Source: an uncultured Propionibacterium sp. (lineage in GTDB: Bacteria > Actinomycetota > Actinomycetes > Propionibacteriales > Propionibacteriaceae). From it: a stretch of 39,123 nt of DNA. The position numbers and the translations under genes were made by a program. The DNA lies in NCBI GenBank assembly GCA_938036835.1, contig CALHWB010000035.1, positions 1-39,123 of the forward strand, given 5' to 3'. The notes beneath the pieces are model-generated. The model saw nothing but the letters and a program-made list of their open reading frames with translations, had not been told where the DNA came from and searched no databases. Below, piece by piece: positions 7,931-16,238 of the stretch (position 1 is the first letter of the stretch; every line of letters begins with the position of its first letter).

Positions 7931-9660
7931 CGCCGGCCGGCAAGCTGGCTGCGCACCTTGCCACGCAGCACCTTGCCGAGCATCGACCTGGGCAGTCCGT
8001 CCACCTCGACGAACCGGCGGGGCACCTTGTAGGCGGCCAGGCGTCGTTTGGCCCAGGCGCGTAGCCGGTCGGCCTCCAATCTGGCCTCAGGCGCCAACAC
8101 CACCGCCGCGACGACCTCCTCGTCCCCGCGCCCGGTCGGCAGGCCGATCACCGCGACATCGGCGATGGCGTCATGTTTCAGCAACTCCTGTTCCACCTCT
8201 GTGGGGCTGACATTGAACCCGCCGGTGATGATGATCTCTTTCTTGCGATCGACTATGGTGACGAACCCGTCCGCATCCACCGTGACCACATCCCCGGTAC
8301 GCAGCCAGCCAGCCAGCAGGGTGACCGCGGTCTCGTCCGGATTGCGCCAATAGCCCTGGAAAATCTGCGGCCCCTTCAGCATCAGCTCGCCAGGCTCACC
8401 GACCCCGACCTCACGCCCGGGATCGTCGACAGCCACCACCTTCATCAGGGTGGACGGGAAAGGCACCCCGATCGTGCCGGATCGCCGGCTCGGGAAGAAC
8501 GGATTGCCCAAGGCCACCGGGGAGGCCTCGGTCAGCCCATATCCCTCGACCAGCAGACCGCCGGACACCGACTCCCACAGCTCCCGGGTCTGCTCCACCA
8601 GGGCCATCGCCCCCGAGATGCACCAGCGTGCGCCGGAAAGATCTATCCGGCGCCGGCGGGCGCCTTCGGCGGTGCGCTGGTAGAGCGCGGGCACCACGCA
8701 GTAGATGCTGGGCGGGGTCTTGCGGGCGGCAGCCAGGATCAAATCGACGTCCGGCTTGGGGAACAGCACCTGACGGGATTGTTTCAGTACCCCGAAGGTG
8801 GAGTGCATGGTCATGCCGAAGGCGTGGAACATCGGCAGGGCGGCATAGTTGACCTCGCGCCGCGGTTGAGCCCCCAGCATCCAGGCCTCACCCTGACGGG
8901 CATTGGCGTACAGGTTGAAGTGGGTCAGCATGGCCCCCCGGGCGCGTCCGGTGGTGCCCGAGGTGTACTGGATGGCCGCCAGATCATGCACCTTGGGACG
9001 CGGATGACGCCGGCCTATCGGGCGGTGGCGCACCAGCCGCTCCCAGCTCAGGGTGCCCCGGGTGCCGCTGCTCAGCGCCTGGCGTCTAGCTCGCAGACCG
9101 GGCAACGGCAGGCCCAGCAGCAGCCTGGTCAGCCGGGGGAAGGCCCGCAGCAGATCGACCGAGACGATCTCCACCGGCCTGGCGTAGGTGGGCAGCTCGT
9201 TGAGTCGATCGATCGCCGAATCCAGGGCGATCGCCACCCGGGCACCGTGGTCGGAAAACAACCGGGTCAGTTCGGGGGCGGTGTAGAGCGGGTTATGTTC
9301 CACCACCACCCCACCCACCCGCAGGATCGCATAGAAGGCCACCAGATGCTGCGGGCAATTGGGCAGCAGGATCGCCACCCGGTCGCCGGCCTGCACCCCG
9401 AGCCGGCGCAGTCCCTCGGCGGCCCGGGCAACCCGGTCGCCCAACTGCCGATAGGTCAGTTCGGCCCCGAAGAAGTCGGTGGCCACGCTGCCGCCACCCT
9501 GCCGGACGGCGGTGTCCAGCAGTTCGCAAAGCGACTCGGTGGGCAGTTCGATCTCGGCCGGCACCCCGGGCTGATAGTTCTTCGTCCAATAGGGCGCACC
9601 ATTGCCGAGCGTTCGTCGCCAGGGCGGCAGCCGCTCGGGCCGGGATTCGTCGAAGGCCAT
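7927..9660 (-). CDS. fadD: Long-chain fatty-acid-CoA ligase (AMP-binding family)
   Basis: 577 residues, usual for FadD. It has the adenylate-forming motifs: P-loop YTSGTTGRARGAMLTH from Y232, motif GYGLTEASP (E378), the hinge region GWLRTGDVVTVDADGFVTIVDRKKEII, and the C-terminal catalytic lysine in PRSMLGKVLRGKVR. It activates a carboxylic acid to an acyl-adenylate and then to acyl-CoA in the cytoplasm. Its stop overlaps the start of the KstD-like flavoprotein by 4 bp, so the two form an operon. The ATG lies 6 nt after a CAGACT box, suggesting a leaderless transcript. Substrate length is not determinable. Confidence 0.92.
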   Translation of the reverse strand: MAFDESRPERLPPWRRTLGNGAPYWTKNYQPGVPAEIELPTESLCELLDTAVRQGGGSVATDFFGAELTYRQLGDRVARAAEGLRRLGVQAGDRVAILLPNCPQHLVAFYAILRVGGVVVEHNPLYTAPELTRLFSDHGARVAIALDSAIDRLNELPTYARPVEIVSVDLLRAFPRLTRLLLGLPLPGLRARRQALSSGTRGTLSWERLVRHRPIGRRHPRPKVHDLAAIQYTSGTTGRARGAMLTHFNLYANARQGEAWMLGAQPRREVNYAALPMFHAFGMTMHSTFGVLKQSRQVLFPKPDVDLILAAARKTPPSIYCVVPALYQRTAEGARRRRIDLSGARWCISGAMALVEQTRELWESVSGGLLVEGYGLTEASPVALGNPFFPSRRSGTIGVPFPSTLMKVVAVDDPGREVGVGEPGELMLKGPQIFQGYWRNPDETAVTLLAGWLRTGDVVTVDADGFVTIVDRKKEIIITGGFNVSPTEVEQELLKHDAIADVAVIGLPTGRGDEEVVAAVVLAPEARLEADRLRAWAKRRLAAYKVPRRFVEVDGLPRSMLGKVLRGKVRSQLAGRR

Positions 9661-9666
9661 GCGAAG

Positions 9667-9672
9667 AGTCTG
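9667..9672 (-). promoter_or_regulatory. Possible leaderless -10 (CAGACT) for fadD
   Basis: Read on the minus strand, CAGACT ends 6 nt before ATG 9660. The identical CAGACT-N6-start arrangement precedes the NCS1 permease (14088) and nadE (23958). Confidence 0.4.
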
Positions 9673-9698
9673 GCACAGCGCCTATGCCGGCGTAGGTT

Positions 9699-9750
9699 GC
9701 CGGGACGGAGCGGCCCGCCGACGACCTGCCGGACGGCGGGCCATCCCGGC
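9699..9750. repeat. Two-armed inverted repeat in the fadD/prs divergent promoter region
   Basis: Inner arms GGCCCGCCG (9712-9720) and CGGCGGGCC (9734-9742) are perfect; outer arms GCCGGGA (9699-9705) and TCCCGGC (9744-9750) extend the symmetry. It sits between the fadD -10 and the prs -10 in a 163-bp divergent gap, so it is a candidate operator or DNA-bend site rather than a terminator. Confidence 0.45.
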
Positions 9751-9768
9751 AGGCAGCCGGGACTGCAC

Positions 9769-9774
9769 TAGGCT
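9769..9774 (+). promoter_or_regulatory. -10 box (TAGGCT) for prs
   Basis: TAGGCT matches TANNNT. It would give a leader of roughly 43 nt, and a purine-rich ribosome site (GGAAGGGG, about 9808-9815) precedes the GTG at 9824. Confidence 0.45.
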
Positions 9775-9823
9775 GGGGGCGGCGGAAGGCGGTACCGCAA
9801 GGGGATCGGAAGGGGCCACACGA

Positions 9824-10804
9824 GTGAAGGACATCGTAGTCTTTTCGGGTTCGGCCCATCAGCAGCTGGCCGACGAAATCTGCCGGCGGCTCGGGACGCG
9901 GCTGTCGCCTACCAAGATCAGCCGGTTCAGCAATGACTGCCTACAGGTGCAGCTGCTGGTCAATGTGCGCCAACGCGATGTCTACATCATCCAGCCCCTG
10001 GTGCCCCCGACCCAGGAGCATCTGATGGAACTGCTGCTGATGATCGACGCCGCCCGGGGTGCCTCGGCGGCGCAGATCACCGCGGTGATCCCGCACTATT
10101 CCTACGCCCGCTCCGACAAGAAGGACGCCTCCCGGATCTCGCTGGGCGGCCGGCTGGTGGCCGACCTGCTGGTGACCGCCGGGGTATCCCGCGTCCTCAC
10201 CATGCAACTGCATTCGCCTCAGGTGCATGGCTTCTTCAGTTGCCCGGTCGATCAGTTGACCGCCTTGGGGGTGATCGCCGCCCACTTCAAGGCAGCCGAC
10301 CGGCGCAACGGCGTGGTGGTCAGCCCAGACCTGGGCAACGCCAAGAACGCCACCCAATTCGCCCGGCTGCTGGGCCTGCCGGTGGCCGCGGGCAGCAAAC
10401 GGCGCGTGGCCGACGACAAGGTGATCGTCGACTCGATCGTGGGCGATGTCGAGGGCCGGCATGCGATCGTGCTGGACGACGAGATCGCCACCGGCGGGTC
10501 GATAGTCGAGATCTGCGAGCGGCTTAAGGATTTCGGTGCGCTATCCGCCTCGGTGGCCTGCACCCACGGCCTGTTCACCGGACGCGCCGTCGAGCGGCTA
10601 CGGGCCAACCGGTTCGTCACCGAGGTGGTGGCCACCAACACCGTGCCGGCCCCCCAAAACTGGCCCGAGCTCACCGAGATCAGTGTGGCGCCGCTGTTCG
10701 CCGAAGCCATCGACCGGATTCACCATGGCCGCTCGGTGAGCAAGATGTTCAAGGGAATCGACCCGGCCTATGCGCCGCCGGCCGCCCCCGAAGGGCTGTT
10801 CTGA
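9824..10804 (+). CDS. prs: Ribose-phosphate pyrophosphokinase
   Basis: 326 residues from GTG 9824, preceded by GGAAGGGG; the frame stays open upstream but that part is not conserved. The enzyme makes PRPP from ribose 5-phosphate and ATP for purine, pyrimidine, His, Trp and NAD synthesis. Family motifs are present: the flexible loop region HYSYARSDKKDASRISLGGR, the MQLHSPQVHGFFSCPVDQLTA helix, and the PRPP-binding loop VLDDEIATGGSI (D218-S226). HGFFSCPVD and the loop wording differ from the standard housekeeping actinobacterial enzyme, so this may be a second Prs type, though I cannot check for a paralogue. It is convergent with the mshB-like gene, 31 bp apart. Confidence 0.93.
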   Translation: MKDIVVFSGSAHQQLADEICRRLGTRLSPTKISRFSNDCLQVQLLVNVRQRDVYIIQPLVPPTQEHLMELLLMIDAARGASAAQITAVIPHYSYARSDKKDASRISLGGRLVADLLVTAGVSRVLTMQLHSPQVHGFFSCPVDQLTALGVIAAHFKAADRRNGVVVSPDLGNAKNATQFARLLGLPVAAGSKRRVADDKVIVDSIVGDVEGRHAIVLDDEIATGGSIVEICERLKDFGALSASVACTHGLFTGRAVERLRANRFVTEVVATNTVPAPQNWPELTEISVAPLFAEAIDRIHHGRSVSKMFKGIDPAYAPPAAPEGLF

Positions 10805-10808
10805 CCGG

Positions 10809-10830
10809 CCAGCCCGACACGCCCGGCTGG
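10809..10830. terminator. Hairpin in the prs/mshB convergent gap
   Basis: Arms CCAGCC (10809-10814) and GGCTGG (10825-10830) lie inside the 31-bp gap between the two stop codons. This is a short stem without a T-run, plausible as a two-way terminator. Confidence 0.4.
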
Positions 10831-10835
10831 TGAGT

Positions 10836-11612
10836 TCAGGCCCGGTCCAGTTCGACGCGGCGCAGCCCGATACGCAGCGGAAGGGCCTGGCGCTGCCCGC
10901 CGACATGCACCAGATGGTCGTCCCGCACGGTCAGCTGGGTGGCATGGCAGCGCAGCGCGGCGATCACCGTAGCGCGCTGCTCGGGGAAGTCGAACCAGGT
11001 GAAGCCGGGATCCTCGGGCCGGGAGGCGACCTCGACCAGCCCGACACCGGCCTGGCGGGCGACCCGGCGGGTGAGCTCATGGGCGCGCAGGTGATCGGGG
11101 TGGCCATAGCTACCACCCCGGTCATAGCCCACCAGGACGCTGGGTTCGACGGCCTGCACCAGGGCCAGCAGATCGGCATAGGCCTCGTCCGGATCGGCCG
11201 AGGTGAAGGTGTCGGGATCGGCGGTCTCGATCGGGCCGGCCTGCCCCTCGGCCACCCAGCGCATCCCGGAATCGCGATACTGCCGAGGCGAATACCCGGC
11301 CCGGCGCGCCGGTGGCATGCCCAGCCAGAAATGCCCGGAGATACCCAGGATGTGCAAGGCACCGGCCAGTTCCCGGCCGCGGACCCGGATCAGATCCGCG
11401 GTGGTGATCGAACTGGGCATCACCCCGGGGACGATCTCGCCGCGTTCCCCGCGGGTGCAGGTGACCAGGTCGCAATTGATCTGGCGGCCGGTCAGCCAGG
11501 CGATCAGCCCACCGGTTTGCAGGGTCTCGTCGTCGGGATGGGCATGCACGAAGAGTGGGGTCGGGGCGGTTCCTCCCCGGCCGTCGGAAAGCAGATCGAT
11601 TGCCGTAGTCAT
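10836..11612 (-). CDS. mshB: MshB/Mca-like PIG-L (LmbE) zinc deacetylase, likely GlcNAc-inositol deacetylase
   Basis: 258 residues. It has the PIG-L zinc motif HAHPDDE (ligands H25 and D28) and the second metal motif GGSYGHPDH (H174), plus TCTRGERGE and RVRGRELAGALHILGI, typical of mycothiol enzymes. MshB removes acetate from GlcNAc-inositol, step 3 of mycothiol synthesis; the related Mca cleaves mycothiol conjugates. The gene's ATG overlaps the stop of the MshA-like gene (TGATG), so the product of the glycosyltransferase is probably its substrate. That context favours MshB over Mca, but the two families are close and I cannot exclude Mca or a different glycolipid deacetylase. Confidence 0.8.
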   Translation of the reverse strand: MTTAIDLLSDGRGGTAPTPLFVHAHPDDETLQTGGLIAWLTGRQINCDLVTCTRGERGEIVPGVMPSSITTADLIRVRGRELAGALHILGISGHFWLGMPPARRAGYSPRQYRDSGMRWVAEGQAGPIETADPDTFTSADPDEAYADLLALVQAVEPSVLVGYDRGGSYGHPDHLRAHELTRRVARQAGVGLVEVASRPEDPGFTWFDFPEQRATVIAALRCHATQLTVRDDHLVHVGGQRQALPLRIGLRRVELDRA

Positions 11613-12862
11613 CACACCACCTGTCGATAGATCGCCAGCAGTTCGGCGGCCACCGCCGGCCAGCTCCGGGTGGCGGCGAACTCCCGGCCGGCTAAACCAT
11701 AGGCAGCCCGGACCGCCGCGTCCGCCGTGCAGGCCTGCACCGCGGCCGCCCAGTCTTGCGGGTCTCGGCTGTCGAGCAGCAACCCGGTGCCGCGGTCCAC
11801 CACCGATTCGAGCATGCCACCGGTGCGGGTGGCCAACACCGGGATGCCGCTGGCGGCCGCCTCCAGATTGATCAGCCCATAGGTCTCCGACCGGCTCGGG
11901 TTGAGCAGCGCGCTGGCACCCCGCAGTATGGTGGCCAGTTGGTCGCGATCCAGCGAGCCCAGAAACAGCACCTCGTCCACGAGACCCAACTCGGCCACCA
12001 GCCGGTGCAGTTCGTCGGCATAGAATCCGAAATCCGCCGATGCCGCCCCGGCCAGCACCAGCCGCGGACGATCGCCCCGTGGCAGCGCCGCCAGCGTCCG
12101 GATCGCCAGATCGGGGGCTTTCAAGGGTTGCAGGCGAGCGGCAAAGAACAGATAGCGGCCCTGCCAGGCCCAGCACCGCTCGTTCTGGGCCAGCGGGCGG
12201 AACCGGGTCAGATCGACCCCGGGCCGGACGATCGCGATCCGGCCGGCCGGCGGGGCATAGCGCGCCAGGATCGTCTCGCGCTCGGCGGCGCTGACCGCCA
12301 CTATCAGATCGGATTCCCGGGCCACCAGCCGCTCGCCGGCCGGACGACCGGGCGATTCGGGGGGTTCGCCGGCGTCCAAGCCGGCGCCCACGGGTGCGGC
12401 CACCGAATGGTAGCTCTGTAGGTGGGGGACGCCGGCCCGGCGTGCCACCGGCAGCGCGGCCACCCCCGAAAACCAGTGATGGGAGTGGATCAGATCGACG
12501 CCTTCCCCCTGGGCGGCGAACCATTCGCCCAGGGCCCGCGCGAAGGGTTCGATCAGGATCTCCTGCTCGCTCTTGGCGATCGAGCGCTCCGGCCCGGCGG
12601 TCAGGTTGAATACCCGCACCCCGGGGGCCGGCTCGGCCACCTCGGGCAGGTCAGGATCGTCTCGCCTGGTCAACAGGTCGACCTGGGCGCCACTCGCCGC
12701 CAGGGCCAGGGCCGAGTTGAGTTCCACGACGTTCATGCCACCGGCGTCGGCGGACCCCGGCGAGGCCATCGGCGAGGTGTGCAGGGAAACCATCGCCACC
12801 CGCAAACCACCGCCCGGCGCTGCTGGTTGGTCGGTGGCGTGGGGCGCTGCTGCACTGCTCAC
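11612..12862 (-). CDS. mshA: MshA-like glycosyltransferase (GT4), D-inositol-3-phosphate N-acetylglucosaminyltransferase family
   Basis: About 416 residues, family-sized. The N-terminus has the MshA signature LHTSPMASPGSADAGGMNV, which holds the acceptor and UDP-sugar phosphate loops. It is followed by HSHHWFSG, GVDLTRFRPL, FAARLQPLKAPDLAI and the nucleotide-sugar motif PSRSETYGLINLEAAASG. MshA joins GlcNAc to inositol 3-phosphate, the first step of mycothiol synthesis. I chose GTG 12862, which follows TTGACT-N6; TTG 12874, four codons earlier, is possible. Its stop overlaps the deacetylase start by one base. In mycobacteria mshA and mshB are not adjacent, so the coupling is notable. Confidence 0.82.
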   Translation of the reverse strand: MSSAAAPHATDQPAAPGGGLRVAMVSLHTSPMASPGSADAGGMNVVELNSALALAASGAQVDLLTRRDDPDLPEVAEPAPGVRVFNLTAGPERSIAKSEQEILIEPFARALGEWFAAQGEGVDLIHSHHWFSGVAALPVARRAGVPHLQSYHSVAAPVGAGLDAGEPPESPGRPAGERLVARESDLIVAVSAAERETILARYAPPAGRIAIVRPGVDLTRFRPLAQNERCWAWQGRYLFFAARLQPLKAPDLAIRTLAALPRGDRPRLVLAGAASADFGFYADELHRLVAELGLVDEVLFLGSLDRDQLATILRGASALLNPSRSETYGLINLEAAASGIPVLATRTGGMLESVVDRGTGLLLDSRDPQDWAAAVQACTADAAVRAAYGLAGREFAATRSWPAVAAELLAIYRQVV

Positions 12863-13026
12863 CCGTCGAGTCAATCACGAATCCGCCGGATCGTTGGCAT
12901 TCGCCAAGATCGTTTCGTTGCCGGCGTGGGTTTACCCGCCCCAGGCAGGCGCCACCACGACCATGGCGGTCCGCCGCCAGGCGGCGTCCGGCAGCCCCGG
13001 CCAGACCCGGGAGGACCGCGGACACC

Positions 13027-13054
13027 GGCACCGCCCTCGGCCGAGGGCGGTGCC
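13027..13054 (-). terminator. 28-bp perfect palindrome downstream of the DUF817 gene
   Basis: Half-site GGCACCGCCCTCGG (13027-13040) is followed directly by its exact complement (13041-13054), with a CGGCCG centre. It begins 22 nt after the stop of the minus-strand DUF817 gene. It is best read as a terminator hairpin with a GGCC tetraloop and no T-run. Confidence 0.55.
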
Positions 13055-13075
13055 CGGCCGGCGGCTCGGGGCTGT

Positions 13076-13924
13076 CTACCGGGCGGGCGCCCGGGTCACC
13101 CTGGGCCGCCCGGCGCCGTACAGCGTTCCCTCCTGGGCCTTGACCGCGGCGACCAGCACGAAACTGAGCGAGCTGAGCAGCGTCCAAGAGCCCAGCTTGC
13201 CCACATGCACCAGCTCCCAGACCTGCGACTGGTGCGGGTACTGCCAGGCCCCCAGGAGGGTGCCACCGTTTTCGGCCAGCCACAGGAAGAACCCGATCAG
13301 GATGAAGGACACGGCGGTGGGCATCCGGTAGCGTTCGGGGCCGACGGTGAAATGGACCGTGCTGGGCCACAACGCGATGACGAACCCCAATGCGATCAGC
13401 CAGCGCAGATCCCAGATGCAGTGGTGGGTATAGAAGTTGGCATAGGCGGCCACCGCGAGCAGGCTCACCGGCACCCACCGGAAACCGGTCACCTGCAGAT
13501 CGAACCGCCGGAAGGCCTGGCAGACATAGGAGCCCACCGAGGCGTACATGAATCCGGAGAAGACCGGCACGCCGCCGATGCGCACGCATCCGGCGTCCGG
13601 ATACGACCACGAACCCACATTCACCTTGAAGACCTCCAAGGCGAGGCCCACCAGGTGGAAACAGCAGATCACCACCAGTTCGCGCCAGGTCTCCAGCCTG
13701 AACACCACGAAGGCCGTCTGCACGACGACCACGTAGACCAGCAGGGCGTCGTAGCGAGCGATCGGCAGATCGAAGCGTCCCCAGAGGAACAGGGAGCCAG
13801 CCAGCCCGAGGAAGACGGCGATCGGAAACCCACAGCAGGCCAACTCGATCAGCGCGAACCGCACCAACTGGCCGGGCAGCTTGCGCAGCTCGGCCAGCGG
13901 TCGGCGTTCGGTTCCCGGCACCAC
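13076..13924 (-). CDS. DUF817 family integral membrane protein
   Basis: About 282 residues with roughly eight hydrophobic segments. It follows the DUF817 pattern: EVFKVNVGSWSYPDAG, GGVPVFSGFMYASVGSY, then THHCIWDLRW, HFTVGPERYRMP, LIGFFLWLAEN, GTLLGAWQYP and HVGKLGSW. The function of the family is unknown. The frame is open to a GTG at 14035, but the extra 37 residues are low-complexity and the conserved part begins close to GTG 13924, so I use the shorter form. It is divergent from the NCS1 permease and followed by a palindromic terminator, so it is probably a single-gene unit. Confidence 0.8.
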   Translation of the reverse strand: MVPGTERRPLAELRKLPGQLVRFALIELACCGFPIAVFLGLAGSLFLWGRFDLPIARYDALLVYVVVVQTAFVVFRLETWRELVVICCFHLVGLALEVFKVNVGSWSYPDAGCVRIGGVPVFSGFMYASVGSYVCQAFRRFDLQVTGFRWVPVSLLAVAAYANFYTHHCIWDLRWLIALGFVIALWPSTVHFTVGPERYRMPTAVSFILIGFFLWLAENGGTLLGAWQYPHQSQVWELVHVGKLGSWTLLSSLSFVLVAAVKAQEGTLYGAGRPRVTRAPAR

Positions 13925-14075
13925 CCCAGCATGTCGCCCGGCCGGGGCAGCCGGCAAAGCCGGCACCGCCCAAACCCGACCCTGCCCGCACGAGCCCGGC
14001 CGGGATCGACTAGCCCCCGCGCGAACCGGCCCCACCTCCGGGCCTGCGAGAATGGCCAGCCGTGGCGCGGCGTGT

Positions 14076-14081
14076 CAGACT
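14076..14081 (+). promoter_or_regulatory. Possible leaderless -10 (CAGACT) for the NCS1 operon
   Basis: CAGACT ends 6 nt before ATG 14088, identical in sequence and spacing to the sites before nadE and fadD. No good -35 is visible. Confidence 0.4.
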
Positions 14082-14087
14082 GCCCGA

Positions 14088-15590
14088 ATGGACAACAATC
14101 CGCAGACCGGGATCGACGAGGTCACCCGAGCCCGGCTAATCGAAACCAATGGCATCGACATCATCGGCGAATCCGAGCGCACCGCCAAACCCCGCGACCT
14201 GTTCTGGCCATGGTTCGCCGCCAACGTCTCGGTATTCGGCATGGGATATGCGGCCTTCATCTATGGTTTCGGCGTATCCTTCGGCCAGGCGCTGGCCGTG
14301 GCATTGATCGGTATCCCGATCTCTTTCCTGCTGTGCGGCATCATCGCGATCGCGGGCAAACGCGGCTCGGTGCCGACCATGATCGGCTCGCGGGCCGCTT
14401 TCGGCGTCCACGGCCAGAAGCTGCCCGGAATGGTCAGCTGGTTCCTGTCGATCGGCTGGGAAACCTTCCTGTCGATCATGGCGGTGCTGGCCACCGCAAC
14501 CGTTTTCACCCGGCTGGGTTTGGGTGGCGGGACGGCCACCAAGGTCGTCGCCACTCTCGCGGTGGCCGCGCTGATCGTGGTGGCGTCCGTGCTCGGCTAT
14601 CACACCATCATGAGATTGCAATCGGTGCTCACCTGGATCACCGGTGCCATCACCATCGGCTATATGGCCCTGGCCATCGGCCGGATCGACTGGGCGACCG
14701 TACGGTCCCTCCCGGCCGGGACGCCCGGCCAGGTGATGGGTGCGCTGACGATGGCGATGACCGGCTTCGGGCTGGGTTGGATCAACATCGCAGCCGACTG
14801 GTCGCGCTATCAGCGGCGCTCCGCGAGCAACGCCGGGATCGTGCTCTGGAATGTTCTAGGCGGCTCGGCGGCCCCGGTGATCCTGGTGGGTTTCGGCCTG
14901 CTGCTGGCCGGCTCGGACCCGGAGCTCAGCGCGGGGATCGCCGCCGACCCGATCGGGACGCTGGCCACGATCCTGCCGGCTTGGATGCTGATCCCGTTCT
15001 GGATCACCGCGGTGCTGGCGCTGGTCTCGGGCGCGGTGCTGGGCATCTATTCCTCCGGGCTGACCCTGCTCAGCCTGGGCGTCCGGATTCCCCGGCCGGC
15101 GGCCGCGGCGATCGATGGGGTGCTCCTGGCCACCGGCACCATCTGGGTTGTCTTCTTCGCCGAGAGTTTCCTGGGCCCCTTCCAGAGCTTCCTGCTGATC
15201 CTCGGGGTTCCGATGGCATCCTGGGCGGGCATTCTGATCGCCGACATCGTCACCCGCAAACGCCCCTACGACGAGGTGGCGTTGTTCGACGCGGCCGGGC
15301 GCTACCGGGCGGTCGATCCGATCTCGATCGGCATCCTGGTGGGGGCCACCGTCATCGGTTGGGGCCTGGTGATCAACCAGTTCGCCGGGGACGCGCCATG
15401 GGCCAACTGGCAGGGCTACCTGCTGGAGCCGCTGGGCCTGGGCACCCGTACCGTGGTGGACGGTGTCGAAACCTGGCACGGCGTCTGGCCATGGGCCAAT
15501 CTGGGCGTGCTCATCGCCCTGGCGCTGAGCTTCGTGGTTGCCGTTCTTGCCCGCCGATCCACCATCGCGCGTCAGGAGAATCGCCCATGA
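14088..15590 (+). CDS. NCS1 family nucleobase/cation symporter (purine-cytosine permease type)
   Basis: 500 residues with about 12 hydrophobic segments. The N-terminal ESERTAKPRDLFWPWFAANVS and the segments around FGMGYAAFIYGFGVSFGQA, SRAAFGVHGQKLPG and INIAADWSRY are typical of the bacterial cytosine/purine permease branch of NCS1. It should carry a nucleobase, hydantoin, allantoin or vitamin-like ring compound inward with Na+ or H+. The stop overlaps the next gene (ATGA), so permease and hydrolase are one unit; the substrate is probably an amide or carbamoyl compound the hydrolase can cleave. Exact substrate unknown. Confidence 0.88.
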   Translation: MDNNPQTGIDEVTRARLIETNGIDIIGESERTAKPRDLFWPWFAANVSVFGMGYAAFIYGFGVSFGQALAVALIGIPISFLLCGIIAIAGKRGSVPTMIGSRAAFGVHGQKLPGMVSWFLSIGWETFLSIMAVLATATVFTRLGLGGGTATKVVATLAVAALIVVASVLGYHTIMRLQSVLTWITGAITIGYMALAIGRIDWATVRSLPAGTPGQVMGALTMAMTGFGLGWINIAADWSRYQRRSASNAGIVLWNVLGGSAAPVILVGFGLLLAGSDPELSAGIAADPIGTLATILPAWMLIPFWITAVLALVSGAVLGIYSSGLTLLSLGVRIPRPAAAAIDGVLLATGTIWVVFFAESFLGPFQSFLLILGVPMASWAGILIADIVTRKRPYDEVALFDAAGRYRAVDPISIGILVGATVIGWGLVINQFAGDAPWANWQGYLLEPLGLGTRTVVDGVETWHGVWPWANLGVLIALALSFVVAVLARRSTIARQENRP

Positions 15591-16132
15591 CCGGGCCCTG
15601 GCTGGTGGTGATCGATCCGCAATGGATCTTCGCCGATCCCGCATCCGACTGGGGTTCGCCGATGTGGCCACGGGCCGCCGCCCAGATCGTCCGGCTGCTG
15701 CCCCGCTACCGGGGGCGGACGATCATCACGCGCTGGACACCGCCCCGGCCCCAAGCCCGGGTGGGCTCCTGGGACGCCTACATGCGGGCCTGGCCGTTCG
15801 CCGACCGGCCGGCCACCGACACCTGTTTCGACCTGGTTGCCGAGTTCGCCGGCGTCGAAGCCGAGGTGGTGGCCGCGGCCACCTTCGGCAAATGGGATGT
15901 GCTGGCACCCGTCGTCGGCACGGCCCCCGAGTTGGTGATCGCCGGGGTATCGACCGACTGCTGTGTGATCTCGACGGCCCTGCCCGCAGCCGACGCCGGC
16001 GCCAGCATCGCCCTGGTGACCGACGGTTGTGCCGGTTCCACACCGGACAATCACGCCGCGGCCATGCAGGTGATGGGGCTGTATCCGCCCCAGATCGAGC
16101 TGACCACGACCGCGCAGCTGTTGGCCGGCTGA
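15587..16132 (+). CDS. Cysteine hydrolase, isochorismatase-like family
   Basis: 181 residues. The family's catalytic triad is visible: D10 in VVIDPQ, K102 in FGKWDV and C126 in STDCCVIST, the last preceded by a second cysteine. This fold includes nicotinamidase, N-carbamoylsarcosine amidase, ureidoacrylate hydrolase and others that cleave C-N bonds through a thioester. The ATG overlaps the NCS1 permease stop by 4 bp, which ties the two proteins to the same nitrogen compound. Nicotinamidase is less likely because its usual metal-binding His cluster (DxHxxxH) is not seen. Confidence 0.85.
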   Translation: MTGPWLVVIDPQWIFADPASDWGSPMWPRAAAQIVRLLPRYRGRTIITRWTPPRPQARVGSWDAYMRAWPFADRPATDTCFDLVAEFAGVEAEVVAAATFGKWDVLAPVVGTAPELVIAGVSTDCCVISTALPAADAGASIALVTDGCAGSTPDNHAAAMQVMGLYPPQIELTTTAQLLAG

Positions 16133-16147
16133 CATCCCGTTGCCCGG

Positions 16148-16164
16148 CCGGGCCTGAAGCCCGG
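16148..16164 (+). terminator. Hairpin after the permease-hydrolase operon
   Basis: CCGGGC-CTGAA-GCCCGG, a 6-bp perfect stem with a 5-nt loop, 16 nt after the hydrolase stop. A near copy (CCGGGC-CCTAC-GCCCGG) lies at 16239-16255. Confidence 0.5.
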
Positions 16165-16238
16165 AGCAGGCACCGCGAGATCCGGCGCCGGAGGTCACCA
16201 CGCGGCGGCCACCGGATGGCAACTCGGCAAGCAGCCAG

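Noticed and set aside
12422..16132. 1236-codon plus-strand open frame
   Set aside because: It runs antisense through mshA and DUF817 and out of frame through the NCS1 gene before joining the hydrolase frame. Only its last 182 codons (15587-16132) are real.
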